Source: DASUAS01 sp963819475
Lineage (GTDB): Bacteria > Actinomycetota > Acidimicrobiia > IMCC26256 > DASPTH01
Direction: 5' to 3'
DNA: 64,000 bases
NCBI GenBank assembly: GCA_963819475.1
Contig: CAWFWE010000008.1
Coordinates: 248,001 to 312,000, forward strand
In this document: positions 35,175 to 43,528 of the stretch, piece after piece
How the letters are laid out: each line of letters starts with the position of its first letter
Position numbering within the stretch: position 1 is the stretch's first letter
Notes under the pieces: model-generated
The model's input: the letters and a program-made list of their open reading frames with translations, nothing else
What the model was told of the DNA's origin: nothing
Databases searched by the model: none
Made by a program: the position numbers and the translations under genes

Positions 35175-35489
35175 ATGGCAGTGATCTCGCTCACAGCGAT
35201 TCACCTCAAGCCAGGTGTGAATTGGGAAGACGCCCAGAAGTCGCTCAAGAAGGGGAACGATCTCGTCAGGAAGCATGGTGGTGAGAACGTCGGCGCGATG
35301 GTGGGCATGGCGGCCGGGCCAGCCACCGGAACGGTGACGTTGATCTATACCGCTGCGGACTGGGCGAAGTTCGGGCAGGTGCAGGACGCCATGATGGCTG
35401 ACCCGGAGATGCAGGCCCTCATGACAGATCCGAACAGTCCCGCCTCCGGTTGGGACACCTACGTCATGCAGGGGATCCCAGACCTGTAA
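35175..35489 (+). CDS. Small conserved protein, ABM/NIPSNAP-like fold
   Basis: 104 residues starting MAVISLTAIHLKPGVNWEDA with CAGGAGGAACTGAAAG upstream. Segments KKGNDLVRKHGGENVGAMVG, GTVTLIYTAADWAKFGQVQD and ADPEMQALMTDPNSPASGWD suggest a ferredoxin-like alpha+beta fold as in ABM or NIPSNAP proteins. It is monocistronic, followed by a strong hairpin and then the first dispersed repeat. A loosely similar small protein lies at 54240. Function unknown. Confidence 0.75.
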   Translation: MAVISLTAIHLKPGVNWEDAQKSLKKGNDLVRKHGGENVGAMVGMAAGPATGTVTLIYTAADWAKFGQVQDAMMADPEMQALMTDPNSPASGWDTYVMQGIPDL

Positions 35490-35508
35490 CCGCGGATCCG
35501 TCCGTGAG

Positions 35509-35547
35509 AACCGAGAAGGCCCGCTGCTCCCGGCGGCCTTCTCGGTT
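35509..35547 (+). terminator. Strong intrinsic-type hairpin
   Basis: A perfect 13-base stem (AACCGAGAAGGCC with GGCCTTCTCGGTT) with a 13-base loop starts 19 bases after the stop at 35489. No long T-tract follows, but the arm strength and position support a transcription terminator. Confidence 0.8.
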
Positions 35548-35607
35548 GCGGGCACGAAGTCCGAGCCAGCTTCGACGCTCGCCCGAATCAGTACTGATCT
35601 GCCTGAT

Positions 35608-35687
35608 CTCGCGCCCCCGGTACGCGCACCGAACGTTCAACGACTCGCGGTCACGGGTAGCGCAGAGCGGCACATACGCGTGCGCTC
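35608..35687 (+). repeat. Dispersed repeat copy 1
   Basis: Box A GCACCGAACG at 35626-35635 and box B GGGTAGCGCAGAGCGGCACA at 35655-35674, 29 bases apart start to start. It lies 118 bases after a plus-strand gene, downstream of that gene's terminator. Left flank GATCTCGCGC and right flank ACGCGTGCGCTC are shared with copy 8. Confidence 0.75.
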
Positions 35688-36158
35688 AGGGACGCTTGGC
35701 ACAGTACCTACCGGCGGAGGGTCCGGCCTTCTGCCCCGAGGGGGTCTTCGAACCGGGGCTTGAACGGGAAGTCTTCGCTTTCGACGCGGCCCGGTCGATC
35801 CTTCCTGGCACCCTCCACGGCTTCGGAGCGGACCCACTGGGCCTCGTCGCGCCGAAGTCCGTGCACCGCGTGATGATCCGTTGGGCACCGCGCCACGGCC
35901 GATCGTGGGTTCTGCTGTTCGGCCTTCTTGCCCGCGCTGGGTAGGTCGCTCGGCGCCGGCCTTCCGTACAGCGTCTGATCCGTTGCGGTGAGGGCCCACT
36001 TGCGCGCTGGTCGAAGGACTCTGGCCATCACTGCATACAGGACCGCATGATGGGGCTCCGGCGCTTCGTCGGACAAGGAGCAGTCATGGAAGGTCCTGGT
36101 CTACAGAAGCGCGATCGCGGTGGGTGTCTCGCCTTCCGTCGCGCGCGGAGGTGACAGC
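35688..36158. other. Gap with possible decayed gene on the minus strand
   Basis: About 470 bases between repeat copy 1 and the TPP enzyme. On the minus strand a frame ending just right of copy 1 reads ...KAKTSRSSPGSKTPSGQKA, a lysine/serine-rich tail that looks protein-like, but no start, ribosome site or family could be supported. It may be the remnant of a gene. Confidence 0.3.
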
Positions 36159-37813
36159 GTGAGCGATCCGTCGGCTGCCTCGCCCCATGCTGGCGTTCTC
36201 GCGGCGCGCACGATGGGGGCGCACGGTGTGGACACCATCTTCACGCTCAACGGCGGTCACCTCTGGTCCCTCTACGACGGTTGCGTGCGAGAGGACATCC
36301 GACTCATCGACACGCGCCACGAGCAAACGGCGGCATTCGCGGCGGAGGGCTGGGCCAAGGTCACTCGCCGGGTGGGCGTCGCCGCGCTGACCGCAGGACC
36401 GGGCGTTACCAACGGCGTCAGTGCGATCACGAGCGCATGGTTCAACGGCACGCCGGTGTTCGTGGCCGCCGGTCGCGCGCCCTGGCGCGTTGGGGTCAGG
36501 GATCGCTGCAAGAGCTTGATCACGTCCCCCTCGTCGCGCCGATCACCAAGCACGCCGCGACGGCCTTCACCGCCGACGACGTGCCCGGAGCCTTCGACCG
36601 TGCGCTGCGCGCTGCGCGTACGCCGCACCGCGGCCCGACTTTTGTCGACGCTCCGTTGGATCGCTGGGGACCGACCGATGCGACAGTGACCGCGCCGGTC
36701 GGTACGGCTGAGGTGGTGGGCGAGGCACCGGATCCGGACGCGATCGCACGAGTCGCCGAACTGCTGGTGGCCGCTGAACGCCCTGTGCTGCTGATCGGCG
36801 GCGACGTCTACTGGGCCCGCGCCGAAGCCGAAGCACGCGCGCTGGTCGAGGCTGTCACGCTCCCGACGTTCGCGAACGACATGGGCCGCGGGCTGCTCGC
36901 CGCTGACCACTCGCTGTGCTTCGCCCGGGCTCGTTCGGTTGCCTTCCGGGACTCTGATTTGGTCGTCGTGGCGGGCACCCCGCTCGATTTCCGACTCTCC
37001 TTCGGTCGATTTCCCCACGCTGCTGTGGTCCACCTCGTCGACTCACCTGGCGCGGTCTCGACGCACGCTGATCTCGCGGCGGTAACCGTCGGTGACTTGC
37101 GGGCAACGCTTCGCGCGCTGGTGGAGGAGGTCGGGCGCGTCAAGGGAGCGGGCGGCGCGCGGACCGCGCGCGTCGACTGGGCCGCGCGCCTCCGCGACGA
37201 CGAGCAGGCGACACGCCAGTCAGACGTCATGCGGCTGACTTCCGACGCGTCGCCGATCGATCCGGTGCGGATCTACGGCGAGTTGCGCCAGCATCTCGAA
37301 CGCGACGCGATCGTCGTCGGCGACGGCGGCGACTTCGTCTCCTACGCCGGCCGTCACGTCGACACGTTTGAGCCGGGATGCTTCCTCGGTCCAGGTCCGT
37401 ATGGATGTCTGGGATCGGGGACCGGTTACGCGCTCGCCGCGGCGCTGGCTCGTCCCGAACGCCAGACCGTGGTGCTCTATGGCGACGGCGCTATCGGTTT
37501 CAGCCTGGCCGACCTCGACTCCCTGGCCCGTCACCACGCAAACATGGTGGGCGTCGTCGGCAACAACAGCATCTGGGGACTCGAGAAACATCCGATGCAC
37601 GCGCTCTTCGGCTACGACGTGATCTGCGACCTCGCACCCGCGACCCGCTACGACCTCGTGGCACAAGACCTGGGTTGCCACGGCGAATTCGTCGCCGAAC
37701 CAGCAGAGCTCGGTCCCGCTCTCGATCGCGCCTTCAACTTCGACGGCCCGGCACTCGTCAACGTGCTCACCGACCCGGCCGACGCCTACCCCCGTTCGAG
37801 CAACCTGGGATGA
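36159..37813 (+). CDS. Thiamine-diphosphate enzyme (acetolactate synthase-like), frameshift
   Basis: About 551 residues from the GTG at 36159 with GGAGG upstream. The N-terminal domain has the catalytic-type Glu55 in DTRHEQTAAFAAEG and the LTAGPGVTNG loop. The C-terminal domain has the TPP-binding GDGAIGFSLADLD...VGNNSIWG. The two parts are in different frames with the break near 36480-36485, where one base is missing before ARWGQGSLQELDHV. It lies alone between repeat copies 1 and 2. IlvB-like decarboxylase or ligase; no regulatory subunit is adjacent, so a catabolic role is possible. Confidence 0.87.
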
Positions 37814-37828
37814 ACGACGGACGGCTGC

Positions 37829-37903
37829 CGCACAGAACCGCGCACCGAACGCGCGCCGAATCGTCACCGCGGGGAGCGCAGAACGGCACATCTCGCGCAT
37901 GAG
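37829..37903 (+). repeat. Dispersed repeat copy 2
   Basis: Box A GCACCGAACG at 37842-37851 and box B GGGGAGCGCAGAACGGCACA at 37871-37890, 29 bases apart. It begins 15 bases after the TPP enzyme stop. Its inner segment GCGCGCCGAATCGTCACCG is nearly the same as in copy 4. Confidence 0.8.
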
Positions 37904-38193
37904 GCCCCCGCGCTGTCGCGATCGATGATCTGTACGGCGTCACTGGTGGCTGGACGAGCGCAGAGCTGGGCAATATGCACTCGGGTCGCTTCGTTTCGTT
38001 GGTCGGCCGACGCGTTGTCGGCGTCGACCCGTGACGAGGTACTGAGGCTGCGCGCACGTGTGCTTTGCCGGTGAAACACCTGGGGTTCGACACGAATGAG
38101 CGGGTGGGTGGTCTGAGCGAGTACCTGCGTGTGGCCGGACGTGCCTTCCGGGACCTAACGATGCCACGCCGCTGCCATTCCTTGCTCTGGTCT

Positions 38194-38220
38194 GGAACCT
38201 TTTGAGTGGGGCTGTGCGTC
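38194..38220 (+). promoter_or_regulatory. ECF-type promoter of the sigma factor gene
   Basis: GGAACC at 38194-38199 and CGTC at 38217-38220 with a 17-base spacer match the -35/-10 pattern recognised by many ECF sigma factors. Transcription would start near 38227, just before GGAGG and the GTG at 38248. This implies autoregulation and argues against the longer GTG start at 38206. Confidence 0.6.
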
Positions 38221-38247
38221 AGTATCTTCGTGCTGGAGGACCGGGTT

Positions 38248-38766
38248 GTGGCGAAGGAACCGGGCGAGGGACCGAGGCCTGTTCACGACCCGGGCGCGAC
38301 CTCTGCTCTGTCTCGCGCACCGGCCGCCGGATTCGAAGCCTTTTACGAGAGTCGGTGGCACGGGTCGGTTCGACTCGGTCACGCCATCGTCGGGTCGGTC
38401 AACGTTGCGGAGGAGATCGCGCAGGAAGCGTTCGTGCGCGTCTACTCGGCATGGACGAACGTCGAGTCGCCGGACGCCTTTCTCCGGACCGTGCTCGTAA
38501 ACCTGTGCCGTTCGAATCTTCGTCGGACACGCCTTGAGCGATCGCACATGCGGGTCGGCGTGACCAGAGTGCTACCCGAGCCAGAGCTGGATGAGACTTG
38601 GATTGCGCTGGGCCAGCTCCCGTTCCGCCAGCGAGCGGTGTTGGCGCTGCGCTACTACGGCGATCTCCCCGAGGTCGAGATCGCGGCGCTGCTGGGTTGT
38701 CGGTTGGGAACGGTGAAGTCCGCGCGTCACCGCGCGCTCGCTCGTATGCGTAAGGAGTTGTCATGA
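38248..38766 (+). CDS. ECF (SigE-like) RNA polymerase sigma factor
   Basis: 172 residues. Region 2 is GFEAFYESRWHGSVRLGHAI with VAEEIAQEAFVRVYSAW, and region 4 is ALGQLPFRQRAVLALRYYGD, then EIAALLGCRLGTVKSARHRA. The GTG at 38248 has GGAGG upstream. Its stop overlaps the propeller protein start (ATGA), an arrangement usual for a sigma factor and its membrane-bound regulator. It is probably held inactive by, or coupled to, that partner. Confidence 0.9.
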   Translation: MAKEPGEGPRPVHDPGATSALSRAPAAGFEAFYESRWHGSVRLGHAIVGSVNVAEEIAQEAFVRVYSAWTNVESPDAFLRTVLVNLCRSNLRRTRLERSHMRVGVTRVLPEPELDETWIALGQLPFRQRAVLALRYYGDLPEVEIAALLGCRLGTVKSARHRALARMRKELS

Positions 38767-39932
38767 CTCGCGACGACGAGGTGGGCATCGAAGAACGCCT
38801 CCGCGCGACGTACGCGGCGGTGACGAGCCGGACGACTTATTCGCCACCTCCGCCTCTACGGCGAGGTGCCGCACTCCCGCCCGCTACTTCAACGTCACAG
38901 CGACCGCGTCGCGTGCGACGATTCTCCATGGCGATGGCGGCGTGTCTTGCAGTCGCGCTGGTGATCGGTGGCTTGCTCCTGCTCTCTGGTGGCAACGACT
39001 CGCCCTCGGTCCGGAGCCCCGCGGCGGGTCGGGCCGCGGGGTGCGCGGGGAAGGCCTACGTGGCCAACAACTACGACGGCACCGTGTCGGTGATCGCGAC
39101 CGCGACGGGTGTGGTCTCGGCCGCCATCCCGGTCGGCAACAACGCCCACGGGGTGGCGTTCACTCCCGACGGCAAGCACGCCTACGTGACCCAGCTCGGC
39201 GCGGGCACGGTGTCGGTGATCACCACGGCGACAGGTCGGGTATCGCCCCCCATCACCGTCGGCAAAGGTCCTGCCGGGGTGGCGTTCACTCCTGACGGCA
39301 AGCACGCCTACGTGACCAACGCTGGTGACGGCACGGTGTCGGTGATCACCACCGCGACGGGTGCGGTGTCGGCCACCATCACCGTCGGCAACCGTCCCGG
39401 CGGGGTTGCGATCACCCCTGACGGAAAGCACGCCTACGTGACGAACCTCGATTCCGGCACCGTGTCGGTGATCACCACCGCGACCGGCGTGGTGTCGACG
39501 ACCATCACCCTCGGCAACACTCCGGTCGGGGTGGCGATCACTCCTGACGGCAAGCACGCCTACGTGACCAACGCCGTTGACGGCACCGTGTCGGTGATCA
39601 CCACGGCGACGGGGGTGGTGTCGCCCCCCATCACCGTCGGCAACCATCCCGGCGGACTGACGATCACTCCTGACGGCAAGCACGCCTACATCGTCAACAA
39701 CAACGTTGGCGACACCGTGTCAGTGATCACCACGGCGACGGGGGTGGTGTCGCCCCCCATCACCGTCGGCAACGAGCCGTACGGGTTGGCGTTCACGCCC
39801 GACGGCAAATACGCCTACGTGGCCAACAACGCCGACGGCACCGTGTCAGTGATCACCACGGCGACGGGAGTGGTGTCGGCCACCATCACTGTCGGCGACC
39901 ATCCCAACGGGTTGGCGGTGTGCCCGGTGTGA
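38763..39932 (+). CDS. Membrane-anchored seven-repeat YVTN beta-propeller, likely sigma-factor partner
   Basis: 389 residues. The cytoplasmic head MTRDDEVGIEERLRATYAAV has the short acidic/helical look of anti-sigma or sigma-partner proteins. A membrane helix spans about 55-76. Residues 96-389 are seven repeats of about 42 residues, each with the pattern AYVTN..GTVSVITTATGVVS and then GVAFTPDGKH, giving a seven-bladed propeller. It is translated with the ECF sigma factor (4-base overlap). It may be an external ligand or surface sensor controlling the sigma factor; no classic zinc anti-sigma motif is seen. Confidence 0.85.
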   Translation: MTRDDEVGIEERLRATYAAVTSRTTYSPPPPLRRGAALPPATSTSQRPRRVRRFSMAMAACLAVALVIGGLLLLSGGNDSPSVRSPAAGRAAGCAGKAYVANNYDGTVSVIATATGVVSAAIPVGNNAHGVAFTPDGKHAYVTQLGAGTVSVITTATGRVSPPITVGKGPAGVAFTPDGKHAYVTNAGDGTVSVITTATGAVSATITVGNRPGGVAITPDGKHAYVTNLDSGTVSVITTATGVVSTTITLGNTPVGVAITPDGKHAYVTNAVDGTVSVITTATGVVSPPITVGNHPGGLTITPDGKHAYIVNNNVGDTVSVITTATGVVSPPITVGNEPYGLAFTPDGKYAYVANNADGTVSVITTATGVVSATITVGDHPNGLAVCPV

Positions 39933-39989
39933 GTGCGTACAAACGCTGATAGTCACCGTGCCGGCGGGCACCTACGAGGGGAGTAACCA

Positions 39990-40562
39990 GTGAACATCGT
40001 TGCTGTGTACCGGAAGCTTGTCGCCCGACGAGGACCACCAATGCGTGCGCCCATGCGTGCCTCGCTCGCCGCGGTTGCCGTCGTGTTCGTCGCGCTCACC
40101 AGCCTTGCTGCCCCCGTGGCCGCAGGCGCCGCCGCTGGCCACGAGGTGCCCTTCAAAGGCAGCTTGGAAGGTGTGGAAACCACCACGTCGGTTGACCCAG
40201 GTCCACCCCCGGTGGCGCACATACTCGGAGAATGGACGGGAAACGCCAGCCACCTGGGTCGATACACGCTAGAAAACCCCCACACCGTCAACCTCGTGAC
40301 CAGGAACGGCGTCGGGACCTTTGCGTTCACCGCGGCCAATGGCGACACGGTGACCGCTGACGAGATCGGGCACGCCGATGTGGTTTCGGGCACCCCGCCC
40401 GCCGCCATACTTTCAATTGTCGAACACACGACCATCACGGGGGGCACGGGTCGGTTCGCGGGAGCCACCGGGAGCTTCACCGTCGAGCGAATGTTGGACC
40501 AGACCACGGGCGTCACCACTGGCTCCTTCGAGGGGACGATCTCCCCGCCCGGTGCCAGCTAG
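39990..40562 (+). CDS. Secreted protein of unknown function
   Basis: 190 residues from a GTG at 39990 with GAGGGGAG upstream. A signal peptide MRASLAAVAVVFVALTSLAA ends near VAAGAAAG. The mature part has EVPFKGSLEGVETTTSVDPG, VNLVTRNGVGTFAFTAANGD and GGTGRFAGATGSFTVERMLD, resembling allene-oxide-cyclase-like barrel proteins that share the TGGTGRFAGATGSF signature. It follows the propeller gene by 57 bases and may be in its operon or regulon. Confidence 0.78.
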   Translation: MNIVAVYRKLVARRGPPMRAPMRASLAAVAVVFVALTSLAAPVAAGAAAGHEVPFKGSLEGVETTTSVDPGPPPVAHILGEWTGNASHLGRYTLENPHTVNLVTRNGVGTFAFTAANGDTVTADEIGHADVVSGTPPAAILSIVEHTTITGGTGRFAGATGSFTVERMLDQTTGVTTGSFEGTISPPGAS

Positions 40563-40583
40563 CACTGAGCCCGCATCGACCTC

Positions 40584-40616
40584 GGCGGGGCTCTCGCCCT
40601 GAGCGAGAGCCCCGCC
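40584..40616 (+). terminator. Strong intrinsic-type hairpin
   Basis: A perfect 14-base stem (GGCGGGGCTCTCGC with GCGAGAGCCCCGCC) with a 5-base loop, 21 bases after the stop at 40562. No T-tract, as is common in high-GC actinobacteria. It probably ends the sigma factor/propeller/secreted protein transcript. Confidence 0.85.
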
Positions 40617-40680
40617 TGGTCGCCACGGGTTCAGCGGAGCCTTCGCTCAGCGAAGTCCCCGTACAGTCGGACTTCGGTTG

Positions 40681-40755
40681 CGCACATAACGCGCGCACCG
40701 AACGCTCACGGATTGCCCTCGGGGAGCGCAGAACGGCACATCACGCGCACGCGGA
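40681..40755 (+). repeat. Dispersed repeat copy 3
   Basis: Box A GCACCGAACG at 40695-40704 and box B GGGGAGCGCAGAACGGCACA at 40721-40740 (26 apart), followed by TCACGCGCACGCGG. It lies 118 bases after a plus gene, beyond its terminator, and ends 7 bases before the IS3 left end at 40763. Confidence 0.8.
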
Positions 40756-40786
40756 GTGGAGCTGACCCGGTTCGACGGACAGGTCG

Positions 40787-41686
40787 TTACGCTGCGCGTC
40801 GGTCAGCAGTGTGCCATGCGTTCTCCTTCTCGGTCGGGGTGAGGTAGTCGATCGCGGAGTGCAGTCTCCGCGGGTTGTACCAGCCTTCGATCCAGCGGAC
40901 GATCGCGCGTTTCGCCTCCGCGCGCGTTGCCCACGCGTGTCGGTGCACGAGTTCTCGCTTCAAGGTCGCGAAGAAGCTCTCGGCCGCGGCGTTGTCCCAG
41001 CAGATCCCGGTCGCGCCCATCGACTGCACGACGTGGTGTCGTTCGCACAGCTCGGCGAACTCACCCGCGGTGTACTGACAGCCGCGGTCGGAGTGGAAGA
41101 CGACGCCGTCGACGTGACCACCGCGGGTCGCGACCGCCATCTCGAGCGCGTCCCCGACCAGGGAGGCGCGGAGATGATCGGCAAGCGCCCAGCCGATCAC
41201 GCGGCGGCTGTAGAGATCGATCACCGTCGCGCAGAACAGCCAGCCTTCCCAGGTGCGCACGTAGGTGATGTCACCCGCCCACGTGACGTTCGGCGCGGCC
41301 GGGTTGAAATCCCGAGCCACCCGATCCGGTGCCGGCACCGCACCCTTGTCCGGCGTGGTGGTCTTGAAGCCCTTGCGGGCCGACTCGCCCACCCAGCCGT
41401 TGACACGCATGATCCGCGCCACCCGCTTGCGAGCGACTCGGAAGCCCTGCTTGCGCAACCAGCGATGCACCCGCGGTGACCCATACGTACGATCCGAGGT
41501 CTCCCAGATCGCCTCGATCTCTGCTGCCAACGTGGCGTCGTCGACGTCGCGGGCACACGGCGCGCGTCCCAGCCAGTCATAGAACCCCGACCGGGACACC
41601 TCCAACGTCCGGCACATCTCGCTGACGCTCCACGAACATTCGGGGGTCGCCTTCTCCTCGGCGATGAACCGATACACGGCCATCAC
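40787..41686 (-). CDS. IS3-family transposase OrfB (DDE integrase domain)
   Basis: 299 residues. The N-terminal part SVSEMCRTLEVSRSGFYDWL is the HTH_21-type region, and the rve core has DDE residues in WAGDITYVRTWEG, VVFHSDRGCQYTA and WDNAAAESFFATLKRE. The start GTG overlaps the orfA stop. This frame is open upstream past the AAAAG site in orfA at about 41727-41731, so a -1 programmed shift could make the OrfAB fusion, as known for IS3 elements. Confidence 0.93.
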   Translation of the reverse strand: MMAVYRFIAEEKATPECSWSVSEMCRTLEVSRSGFYDWLGRAPCARDVDDATLAAEIEAIWETSDRTYGSPRVHRWLRKQGFRVARKRVARIMRVNGWVGESARKGFKTTTPDKGAVPAPDRVARDFNPAAPNVTWAGDITYVRTWEGWLFCATVIDLYSRRVIGWALADHLRASLVGDALEMAVATRGGHVDGVVFHSDRGCQYTAGEFAELCERHHVVQSMGATGICWDNAAAESFFATLKRELVHRHAWATRAEAKRAIVRWIEGWYNPRRLHSAIDYLTPTEKENAWHTADRRAA

Positions 41687-41973
41687 CCGTGCTCGCGGGT
41701 CGAGGCCGAGAAGAAGGCGACTGCTTTTGCCAGGATGTCCCGCTCGCGCGTGACCCGATCCAGCTCCCGTTTCAGATCACGGATCTCGGCGCGCTCCTCT
41801 CCGCTCGGCGCGCCCGCGGCTTGCTCGCGGAACTGACGCACCCAGTTGCCCAGCGTCGAGTCGTAGATCCCGAGCTCCTTGGCGACCTGAGCGATGTTGC
41901 CACCCGACGCCTCGACCAGCGCGACCGCTTCAGCCTTGAACTCGGGCGTGAACTTCCGACGATTCCTCCCCAC
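41683..41973 (-). CDS. IS3-family transposase OrfA (HTH protein)
   Basis: 96 residues. The helix-turn-helix is KFTPEFKAEAVALVEASGGN with IAQVAKELGIYDSTLGNWVR, followed by the leucine-zipper segment RAEIRDLKRELDRVTRERDI. This matches the HTH_Tnp_1 domain of IS3-family OrfA. Its stop overlaps orfB. It appears intact, so the element may be active. Confidence 0.92.
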   Translation of the reverse strand: MGRNRRKFTPEFKAEAVALVEASGGNIAQVAKELGIYDSTLGNWVRQFREQAAGAPSGEERAEIRDLKRELDRVTRERDILAKAVAFFSASTREHG

Positions 41974-42266
41974 ACGGACTCCCTTCCGGGCCAGAACGGC
42001 CCATGATCAGGTGTCCGTCAAAGCGGGGCAACTCCAGAGCCGAGGCTCACGTGTGTCGCGTCTGTGCGTCGTCGACGGTGGCAGCACACTCCCTACCGGG
42101 CGTGGGCGCCTGTGTGCGCCTGGTTGGCGTGTCCCGTCTTGAAGGAGCCCGTGGGCATGGCTAAGGGACCTTTGCCCCTGCTCCCAGCACCCGCGGGTCT
42201 CCACAATCGTGGTGAGACGGGATCGGGCAGTACCGATTGTCTTGAACGAGGAGGATTCCTGCGTCG

Positions 42267-42530
42267 ATGAAGGTGTGGATTGATCAGGATTTGTGTACCG
42301 GAGACGCTCAATGCGTTGAGATCTGTCCCGACGTGTTCTTCATGCACGATGATGGGCGCGACTATCGGAGTTACGTCAGGGACGTGGGCGAGTCCGGTTG
42401 CGGTCCTGAGGGCGGGCCGAAGTTGAGGATGGGCCGGGGCGTGGCTGACGTGCCCCGATCGATCGAAGATGCAGTGGTCGAGGCCGCCGGTCTCTGCCCA
42501 GGCGAATGCATCTTCGTCGAAGGCTGCTAG
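42267..42530 (+). CDS. Small ferredoxin, probably 3Fe-4S
   Basis: 87 residues starting MKVWIDQDLCTGDAQCVEIC. Cluster ligands are the Cys of DLCTGD, then CVEICP, then LCPGECIF; the second Cys of a 4Fe-4S CxxCxxC is missing (CTGDAQC), fitting a 3Fe-4S or easily interconverted cluster, as in ferredoxins serving cytochrome P450s. GAGGAGG lies upstream. No P450 gene is nearby. It sits alone between the IS3 element and repeat copy 4. Confidence 0.87.
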   Translation: MKVWIDQDLCTGDAQCVEICPDVFFMHDDGRDYRSYVRDVGESGCGPEGGPKLRMGRGVADVPRSIEDAVVEAAGLCPGECIFVEGC

Positions 42531-42560
42531 AGCGCATCTTCCGATTGAGTGCCTGCTATC

Positions 42561-42640
42561 GAGCGCAGGGCGACGCACCGAACGCGCGCCGAATCGTCAC
42601 CGCCGGGAGCGCAGAACCGCACATCTCGCGCACGCGGAGC
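42561..42640 (+). repeat. Dispersed repeat copy 4
   Basis: Box A GCACCGAACG at 42575-42584 and box B GGGAGCGCAGAACCGCACA at 42605-42623, followed by TCTCGCGCACGCGGAG. It begins about 30 bases after the ferredoxin stop and is closest in sequence to copy 2. Confidence 0.8.
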
Positions 42641-42774
42641 TGGCGCTCCGACGATTGCTGATCGTTGGCGGTGGCGAAATGAGTGCCGTGCGGCCATGAT
42701 GCGTGCGAGGCAGCGATGCGCGTCGGCTGCCAGTCTCGACGCTTTGGGAGAGCGGACTCGCGAGGGGGGAGGCC

Positions 42775-43210
42775 ATGAAGACAATCCATCACGTCTTGGA
42801 CATCGACTCGCGAACGGACTCGGTGTGGTCTGCGATCACCGAGGCGGACCAGCTCGCGGGCTGGTGGTCGACGAAGCTGCAAACGGGCAAGTCCGCGGTC
42901 GGGGAGCGCATCGCCTTCACCTTTCGCTGGTGACTTCAACCCGGTGATGGAGATCACCGGACTCGAACCGGGGCAGAAGCTCGAATGGCGATGCGTTGAC
43001 GGTCACGAACCATGGGCCGATGGCACGTTTCGGTTCGAGCTGGTGGCCCTCGACGACGGCCGCACGAAGCTGCGGTTCTGGCAGGACTACGCCGTTGAGT
43101 TGAGCGATGACGCCTACGGTGTCTACAACTTCAACTGGGGCTACTACCTCGAGAGCCTGCGTTTGTTGTGTACGACGGGTACGGGCAAGCCGTTCACACC
43201 CGACGGGTAG
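42775..43210 (+). CDS. SRPBCC/AHSA1-like protein, frameshift
   Basis: About 144 residues. The start MKTIHHVLDIDSRTDSVWSA at 42775 has GGGGGGAGG upstream and continues through LAGWWSTKLQTGKSAVGERI. The second half, in another frame, has DFNPVMEITGLEPGQKLEWR and FRFELVALDDGRTKLRFWQD. The break is at the TTT run 42922-42924; removing one T joins IAFTFAG to DFNPV. This START/AHSA1-type fold binds hydrophobic ligands. It lies alone between repeat copies 4 and 5. Confidence 0.83.
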
Positions 43211-43278
43211 TGTCGCTCGTTTCACACGTGCATGCGCGACAACCGCGCTCATGTCGGGCGGCCACGCGCCGACCGTCC

Positions 43279-43350
43279 GAGCACAGAACGACGCACCGAA
43301 CGTCCACGGAACTACGTCGATAGGCCGCCCCGAACGGCAGCTCTGGCGCG
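43279..43350 (+). repeat. Dispersed repeat copy 5 (diverged)
   Basis: GCACAGAACGAC leads into box A GCACCGAACG at 43293-43302. Box B is degenerate, TAGGCCGCCCCGAACGGCAG at 43321-43340, but keeps the spacing of 28. It begins 68 bases after the SRPBCC gene. Confidence 0.65.
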
Positions 43351-43528
43351 GTCGCCATCGGCGATGGGTCCGCCGGGAAGGACCACAGATCGCCGATTCG
43401 GCGCTTGTCGGCTGGGTTGCGGAGCGTGTTGTTCTGTGCGGCCCCAGCGTCGGCAATGGGTCTCTGGCGAGACCTCTTTCGGTTTCGGCGTCCTTCTCGT
43501 GGTTTGGTCGCACGGAGGGCCAGAGCGG

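Larger units (their letters stand above)
40763..42030 (-). mobile_element. IS3-family insertion sequence
   Basis: 1268 bp with inverted ends: the left end reads TGACCCGGTTCGACGGACA and the right end, reversed, TGCCCCGCTTTGACGGACA, 16 of 19 matching. It encodes two overlapping frames on the minus strand, orfA and orfB. No target-site duplication is evident at these boundaries, so the flanks may have rearranged or the exact ends may differ by a few bases. Confidence 0.85.
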
